Shown in pieces: positions 57,589 to 64,000 of a DNA stretch of 64,000 nucleotides. The notes beneath the pieces were generated by a model, which searched no databases, was not told the origin of the DNA, and saw only the letters and a program-made list of their open reading frames with translations. Both the position numbers and the translations under genes were made by a program. The DNA is taken from the NCBI GenBank assembly GCA_963969285.1, contig OZ017739.1, positions 345,354,219 through 345,418,218 on the forward strand, read 5' to 3'. Origin of the DNA: Odontomyia ornata (lineage: Eukaryota > Arthropoda > Insecta > Diptera > Stratiomyidae). Every line of letters begins with the position of its first letter. Position 1 is the first letter of the stretch.

Positions 57589-58170
57589 CTATTGGACCAC
57601 GCTCACCACCTCTGCAATTGCATCAATGGTGAGGCGCCCTGCTGAAAAGCCGCACTGCCTAGGAGATAGGTAACCAGCAGCACAAATCGCATCAGTGAGT
57701 CTTCCTTTGATGGATTTCTCTAGCACTTTCCCAGCAGTGTCTAGTATGCATAACGGGCGGTATGCAGACGGCGACCCGGGACTGCTCTTCTCCTTGCTGA
57801 TTAGCACGAGCCTCGCCACCTTCCAGCGTACGGGGGATACTCCGTCCCACAAGCAAGCGTTGAATGTTCTGAGCAGCAAGTCAGGACAATGGTGATAGAC
57901 ACCTCAGCTGGTACACCATCTGGACCTGGAGCCTTCCTTACTTTCAATGATATGACTGCCTCGTTCAGTTCCAGCTGTGTGAAGAATGGACACTCGGTTG
58001 CTGTTTCACCGTGCGCAGCATCAACATAGACGAGATGGCCAGGGAAGAGTGCCCGCACTATCCCGTTCATCTTTCCCGTTTCATGTATGCAAAGCGCTCG
58101 TAGGGAACCAAGTTTCCACATAATTAACTTGCAACCAAGGCTCCAGAGATCCTTGTTAACATTGTTCACT
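57589..58170 (-). pseudogene. R1-like LINE reverse transcriptase N-terminal half
   Basis: Frame 58169-57801 encodes LNEAVISLKVRKAPGPDGV and, shifted, 57879-57589 encodes WKVARLVLISKEKSSPGSPS, YRPLCILDTAGKVLEKSIKG and LSPRQCGFSAGRLTIDAIAE. These are canonical fingers and palm-entry motifs of R1-type RT. A shift lies near 57880. The sequence ends before the Y-x-DD box at about 57565. Confidence 0.83.
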
Positions 58171-59150
58171 AGATATTGCTAGCAATGAGCCTTGCTGTTG
58201 TTAATTAATTTGCGAAGGCATTTCCTAGCCGACTTATATACTGCTGCCCGGTTGAATGCCTCGTCACGGTCCCGTGCCCGTTGAGCATCGCGCCGAAGTT
58301 TGTGACACTCCCTTTGCTTTTCATCGATTTCAGTCGGCCACCAGTACACTGGGGGCATGATGATGCTCATAGTTGAGTTCAATACATCTTATGCTGCCAG
58401 TTTTTCCGTCCTCTGCAAATTACCCTGCAGCGGAGCACCTCGACGAATCCCTCGACGTCCATCCTTCCGATGTTCCACCCAATTGTAGAAGGTCGAGAGC
58501 ATGGCGGTCGGGAGACAAAATCACGGATCTTTAGTTGAATGTACTGATGATCACTGGCTGAGTAGTCCTCTAATACTATCCAATTTTGTATCCCCCGTAC
58601 TAAGGACTCCGAGGCGAATGTTACGTCCGTATAGCTCCTTCGCAGTCAATAAGGCGGAAAGTTGGCGTATTTCCGGTGTTGAGTACAACGAGCACTGTCT
58701 GGCCGCGATTTCTAGGATTTGTATTCTCTACGGATCTAATTGAAGCATGATCCATTCGATTGGCTTAGCGTTGAAGTTTCCCTCAACGAGCACGTTCCCA
58801 TCTGCATTCGAGACAGCGCCCTCCAAAGCGTTAAGCTTAGCTGAAAAAGATTTATCGTTTCGTTCGGCGTGAGGTACAGACTAAATAAGGTGGTCCCTGA
58901 GCACAGAATCCCCACTAAACCGTCCCCCTTCCACACCTCTCCCCCTCGAAATCACTATTCCCAATCCAGCTGGCGCCAGCATCAGTTTCATCAGGATACC
59001 ATGGTGCAGAATTTTTTCATCGTGTTGCTCACTCAGCAGCAAAAAGTTGACTTTCGTGTCTAGCACAAACTCCTCAAGCTGGCCTTGGGCGGTTGAACTG
59101 CGGTGTAGATTTATCTTTAGGATACAGGTGGTCAAGTTCCAATTTCCCCT
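58171..59150 (-). pseudogene. R1-like LINE endonuclease (APE type), broken
   Basis: At about 59105-58880 it reads KINLHRSSTAQGQLEEFVLD and VNFLLLSEQHDEK, the start of an APE-like nuclease that nicks the target. Downstream pieces near 58800-58480 and 58382-58179 (VYWWPTEIDEKQRECHKLRR) form the end of the nuclease and the linker. Frames change several times. Catalytic residues cannot all be traced. Confidence 0.7.
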
Positions 59151-60046
59151 TGGGTAGAGCTTCCTGGAAACCTGACATTTTTCTGATCCCAAGACGTACC
59201 CAACATCCGGTTTTCAATCAACATCCTTGCAAAGGATTCAGTGTGCCTCCTTTGTAAATTCTTTTCTTTTATATCCCATTTTGCTGCGTTTGTAACATAG
59301 AGAGCTCCTATCGGGTCCTTTGCATACTTGTGCGGTGTGACCATAGGCAAGGCATTTGAAACATTGAAGAGACGCTGCTCTTCACCGTATTCTGCAGACA
59401 AGTTACCCGATTTTTACTTTGCCCTTGTTCAGAAGTTGTTCGGCGTCCTTTTCGGTCAAGCCAATGATGGCCATGCGTTGTCCCTTATGCTTTTCTGGTG
59501 TCAGCTTCGCTTTGCTTCTGCCCACGCTAGGGAGCTCCCTCTTGATGGCCTTTTCTACCTCGGCCGGGTTCGTGACGCAGACATGTCTCTTGTTTCTATG
59601 GTTACCATCGGCTCGAACGAGGCAATAGTTGCGCTTTTGACGAGGACTTTTTTTACTACGTCGCAGAACGCTTCCTTATTGTCAGCCTCTGCTCTGAATC
59701 CGACCAGTATGTGGCCCAAGTGCACTAGCCGTACTGCTTAATGGCAGTGTTGATGTCTTCGGGCCTTTTATTTCCTCTGATATTCCGCAGCACTTCTGGG
59801 TAGGATCGGCCATTTTGGGGTTTTATGAGCAGTGCCTGCTGCCGGGGTCTCCGTTGAGGCTTCTCTCTTCTGTTTCGTCTCAGATCTTTTTTCTTGTTGA
59901 AGGAGTTTCTTTGCGGCTTTCTTCGCTCCTTTTGTCAGCACTGTCTGGAACCCCTGATCTGGCGTTCTACGCCCATCAAGTGCTTCTTCTTTCCTTCTTT
60001 TATCTCGATCTCTTTCGGTTGGTCTGGGACAAGTGCTCAGAGCCAA
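59151..60046 (-). pseudogene. R1-like LINE ORF1 (gag)
   Basis: It begins at 60046 with a lysine/arginine-rich segment (ERDRDKRRKEEALDGRR, KGAKKAAKKLLQQEKR). A conserved gag region spans 59720-59420. A zinc knuckle, CFKCLAYGHTAQVC (C-x2-C-x4-H-x4-C), is at about 59340-59295, in a different frame from the longer open frame there. A second knuckle (CYKRSKMGYK) has lost a Cys and a His. Frame damage splits the protein. It binds element RNA in active relatives. Confidence 0.75.
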
Positions 60047-60400
60047 ACTAGCGCTGATCGGAAGTTCGTCTCAACCGAACCTATACCACCAACCCAATGG
60101 TGCGAAATTCGAACGTACTCCGAGACTTGCCAGGCTGTTACTGGGTCGGAAACGGTATAATAATCGAATTGGAGCCGTTCACGCACGATTGTCACCTCGG
60201 CGATACCGTGCAAAGCAACTAGGTCCAAACCATCATATCCGCCAGCCCAAAGCATCAATTTCAGTTCGTTGTCCAAAGCGCAGTCCAGATTCAGTCAAGG
60301 TCGTTACCTGTCATACCAGGAGGAACCTCACGGCAACCTCCTAAAGAATACGAACCTCCAAGAGTATTCCTTTCGACCGGTAATCCCCCACAGCTGACAA

Positions 60401-61390
60401 GATATGAGGTGAAGTTGCTAAATAACGTTTTAGTTGAAAGGATCGGACACTAATGTGATTTTTGCGACAAATCCATTAGTAACTCTTAATTCACAGCATA
60501 AAGCGCCATTTATGAGACCGAAATGAAATAAAATCGATTGCAATTAAACACCAGAGTAGCTTTGTTGCTAATAACCTCTAAAAACTTAGCTAGCCACGTG
60601 TTTTGGGGTGTTAAAGGTGCCACTTCCTTCTGCAAGGCGATGATGCAATGCTCTGACTGAAGGCCTTGTCCCCACTGCGCAGATGACTGACTGCTGTCTT
60701 TAGTTTCTGAAATATGCAAAGATTCACCGCCTAAAATTTTGTTTGGTATGAAATCACTTTCAATCCGAACATTTTTACAGGTTTAGATAAGGACCGACGT
60801 ATGTTCCCCCCGGTTCCACCCAACTGATGATTGTTGTGTTGTTGTAAATGCTCCAAACTATCATTCATGAAGATTTGGTGCGGTATGAAATGACTTTTTG
60901 GATGATAATTTTTAACAACTTTCTCTAGAAGTTGTTTAGCTATACTTTTGGACTGACTGGCGTTTATATTTGATACATTTATTTATTGATATGATTTTCA
61001 GCCGTCATGGAATAACTTGATCAAAAAAAGCACTACCTCTTCCACTAACTAATAAGGGAAATGAAAAGTGTGGATACTGTATGTATGTATTGTGATCATG
61101 ACTGATCAGACAATGATATCAACGCACTGCAAAGAAAATAGTGGCGAATTTAAATATTGCATAGACGTCATAACCATATTTTAGTTTTTCGAACTTAATT
61201 TATGGATTCTGTATAAAAGTGAAATATTTATACTCAGAAAACGTTGTTTGAGTTCCTAATTGGTATACACAATCCTTTGAGCAGAAGAACTACGAGTATT
61301 TTACTACCTTGACTTGTATTTCTAACATTCTAGTTCCCCACGAAAAACCTAAACCTTTGACTAAATACTTTAGTTTACACTGCAAGCAGT
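60401..61390. other. Unassigned stretch between R1-like copies
   Basis: It is AT-rich with no clear coding frame or repeat. Confidence 0.35.
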
Positions 61391-62220
61391 CGTTATGGTG
61401 CTCACAGTTGAGTTCAATACATCTTGAGCTGCCAGTTCTCCCGTCCTTTGTGAATTACGCTGCAGCGGAGCACCTCGACGAGTCCCCTCGATGTCCATCC
61501 TTCCGATATTCTGACTAATTGTAGAAGGTCGGGAGCATGGCCGTCGGAAGACAACATCACTGATCTCAAGCAGAATACACTGAGGATCACAGGCTGAATA
61601 GTCCTCTAATACTCTCCAATTGTGTATCTGAGGTGAATGTCACGCCCAGTATGGTTCCTTCACAAACAATACGGCGGAAAGTTGGCGTATTTTTGGTGTT
61701 TATTTTAACGAGCGCTGTCTGGCAGCCATTTCTAGGATCATATTCCCCGCGAATCTATTTGAAGCATGCTCGATTCGATTGATTTAGCGTTGAAATTTCC
61801 CTCAACGAGCAAGTTGCCATTTGCGTTCGAGACAGCGATCTCCAAAGCATTAACATTATATCTGTTCGTTCGGCGTTAGGTACACATTAAAGAAGATGGT
61901 CCCTGAGCACAGAATCCACACGACACCTTCTGCTCTCCCCCTGGAAATCAATATTCCGAACCCAGATGGCGACAGTGTCAGTTTCGTCAGGATACCATAA
62001 TGCAGAATTTTTATCATGATGTCGCCCACTCAGCAGCAAAACGTCAGCTTTCATATCCCTCACAAACTGCTCAAGCAAGTTTTGGGTGGTTGAACTGCGG
62101 TGTAGATCCCAAGACGTGCCCAAAATCCGGTCTTGGATCAGCATCCTTGCAAAGAATACAGTGTGCCTCTTTTGTACACTCTTTTCTTTTATGTCCCATT
62201 TCACCGCATTTGTAACATAG
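61391..62220 (-). mobile_element. R1-like LINE, copy C, truncated at both ends
   Basis: It parallels 58357-59300 of copy B on the same strand. The frame at 62215-61887 encodes the end of the ORF1 zinc-knuckle segment in a shifted frame, then LHRSSTTQNLLEQFVRDMKA and DVLLLSGRHHDKN of the endonuclease, with a 120-base internal deletion relative to B near 62100. It lacks RT and most of ORF1. Confidence 0.75.
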
Positions 62221-64000
62221 GGTCTAAATACTTTGGTTAACTTTACGCATAATTTAAATAAACATATATGTAACACGAAAAATATAGTACGTGGAATTAA
62301 TAAATTACGAAACACGTTTCCTTTATCATAACGGTGTAAATTGCATACATATAAAATAAAGTTTGATGTGAGTGATTTATTCGAAACATGCAAACTTCAT
62401 TTTGTTTTGGTGTTTCCCTACATTTCATTGCAAACACATACGAGTACTTCTAACTCCAAAAAATCATCACAGCATGAGCATATACTATATTAACTTATCT
62501 GCAACAAAACAAAGAAGATGAATATTAAATGAATCTTCGTGCTAAGGTGCATTTAAATTTGCAACTATAAAAATGTATTTTTCATACATTTACAATACTT
62601 GCACTGCATAAAAGTTACGAAAGCCGTACGTGAAACCAATTCTCATTGCTATAACCAATCTGATCAACAATTGCCTAGCTTTGTTATATTAATCGGAACG
62701 TCTTTCAACTGTTTACAGAGCAGTTAATAGACACTGGCATAGGTAGGTAGGAGTATGTGTCAAAACAGTTATTAATTGTTTGTTTGTTTGTTGATGCGCA
62801 ATCTCTTGAAACTGCATTGCACGCAATTTTTTCAGTATGATCCATCGGCATTTTCAACATTCATTCACGAATAAGGTAGAGAATATCGAAGCCGAGGTAA
62901 GATTTAACTTTTTTTCACGGATGATGGTTAATAAGAAAGCTTTGCCGAAAAAAAAGATTTTACATGTTAAGGCGAATTTCGAAAATAGGTTCATATGATT
63001 GGTAAACTTAACCTTCAGAGATTGACGGAGTCATTGGCTTTTGTATTTAAATTAGCAACAAAATGAGTAATGTTGAAATTACCAAATTTGGTAAGGGTTT
63101 TATTGCTTCATAATGAGTTTAATGTGTCGTCTGTCGAGACTGATGCTTTATTTGGTGGATATTTGTTACAATGTTCTTTAATGAAATGCCACGTAAAAGG
63201 AAAGATTAAATTCAAGTTTGCATAAATCGAGGTTTGAAAGAATTTTGAGTAATTTGCGAAAACTTTCAAATTTTAGTGGCTTTAAATCAGTAAATAAGAT
63301 TTTGTAAGACTAACATTTTTAGAGTAGGCGTAAAGATTTTTGATGCTTCACTGCTAAGTTTTGCTGCGCAGGGTTACATATTTCTTGCCAAGAAAAGCAA
63401 TTTAAAAAGAATATAATGAAAAGAAGCGTTGGATGGCAAGCATTATCATTAAAAGTTTAATAGTTTTCACATGTGCGCAATTAGTGGCCTACAGAATGAA
63501 ATAAAGAATCAATATATTCCCTGGAGTAAAAGAAAATAAAGACGGTTTCAATTAAAGAGCTGAGATAACGTCTGATTCTGTTATGCCTGTTGGGATTACT
63601 ACAATTGCAAAAGTACTAACTGTTTCAAGACTGTCTATTTCTATTCTGGCTTCAATATGATCAATCTCTTTTGTTTTAGATTTTCAGTTGGATAAATTTA
63701 TTACACAAAATGCTGATTCCATAAGTATATAATAAAAACATTAACAACATTTTGTAATAATTGAGTAGCTCTCGTGCAAACGAACTGCTTCAGAAATTTC
63801 CAAGCAATGTATAAAAATTATACAGGCGCATGCTAATGGTAAATTATGTCTCTAAGAAACAAACACGAAATGCATATTGTGAAGCGGAAATGGTCTAGTT
63901 TTCATGGAAATTTTAAAAAATCGGCAATGAAATCACCGAGGAGACAGATGAATCGCCAATTCTGTTAGGTAAAACGCTAAGTCCTCTCTTATGAAAGGAT
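62221..64000. other. Unassigned AT-rich stretch
   Basis: There is no gene or repeat except a short TTTG run near 62780. Frames are short. Confidence 0.35.

Larger units (their letters stand above)
57560..60400 (-). mobile_element. R1-like LINE, copy B
   Basis: It is the most complete copy of this family here. From right to left come a 5' region (60400-60050), ORF1 with basic N-terminus and zinc knuckle, APE endonuclease (about 59110-58400) and the first half of the reverse transcriptase (58170-57580). It lacks the RT catalytic box and later parts. It was used as reference to detect the interruption in copy A. Copy C at 61391-62220 has the same orientation 1 kb upstream. Confidence 0.78.

Noticed and set aside
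59132..59401. Open frame reading RLFNVSNALPMVTPHKYAKD
   Set aside because: It is a shifted reading of the LINE zinc knuckle; the meaningful frame gives CFKCLAYGHTAQVC.
1..64000. CRISPR arrays, bacterial operons, phage genes
   Set aside because: Spaced repeats and prokaryotic gene structure are absent; all recognisable coding sequence is eukaryotic transposon or PAN3.

Overview
This window looks like intergenic DNA from an insect genome, probably a dipteran, and is best read as a transposon graveyard. The evidence is the AT-rich composition, broken eukaryotic transposase and retrotransposon reading frames in nested order, a piece of the eukaryotic deadenylase subunit gene PAN3, and splice-like signals. 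I see no operons, ribosome binding sites, CRISPR arrays or rRNA. The species cannot be fixed from the sequence.

Layout. 1-6169: a multi-armed inverted-repeat (foldback) complex. One arm is split by a 3.9-kb hAT element (212-4095) with a perfect 8-bp target duplication. 6185-6613: right end of a piggyBac element. 6614-13785: mostly unassigned AT-rich DNA with a possible MITE (about 9118-9446), one exon-like frame with a consensus splice donor (10594-10882, minus) and a frameshifted PAN3 fragment (12298-12922, minus). 13786-17306: a piggyBac element with TTAA ends and a 1.06-kb insertion. 18226-21739: an R1-like LINE split by a hAT-like non-autonomous element, which itself holds a near-perfect 212-bp hairpin with hammerhead/Penelope-like motifs. 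21740-22985: a Jockey-like LINE piece. 24600-29154: a complete but dead Ty3/gypsy LTR retrotransposon.

29940-36582: a mariner relic, a small internally deleted mariner-type element with perfect ends (30953-31537), R1-like and RTE/CFDP2-like LINE relics, a DUF4371-type hAT relic and a tRNA-derived SINE. 38860-44412: a Jockey/CR1-like LINE interrupted by a second hAT (39508-42554). That hAT carries the best-preserved coding region of the window, but a 231-bp MITE (41851-42081) sits inside its BED zinc finger. 45180-51990: further LINE fragments. 52260-54713: a third piggyBac family. 54880-55775: a solo relative of the foldback complex. 57284-62220: more LINE copies, two of them R1-like and in the same orientation.

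No two genes here appear to form a pathway. The relations between features are insertion order (what sits inside what), donor/non-autonomous pairs, and repeat families present several times. The points most worth a second look are the MITE placed so that removing it with one TA restores the hAT zinc finger in frame, the hammerhead-like hairpin, the foldback complex and its dispersed relatives, the matched end palindromes of the piggyBac element, and the PAN3 fragment.
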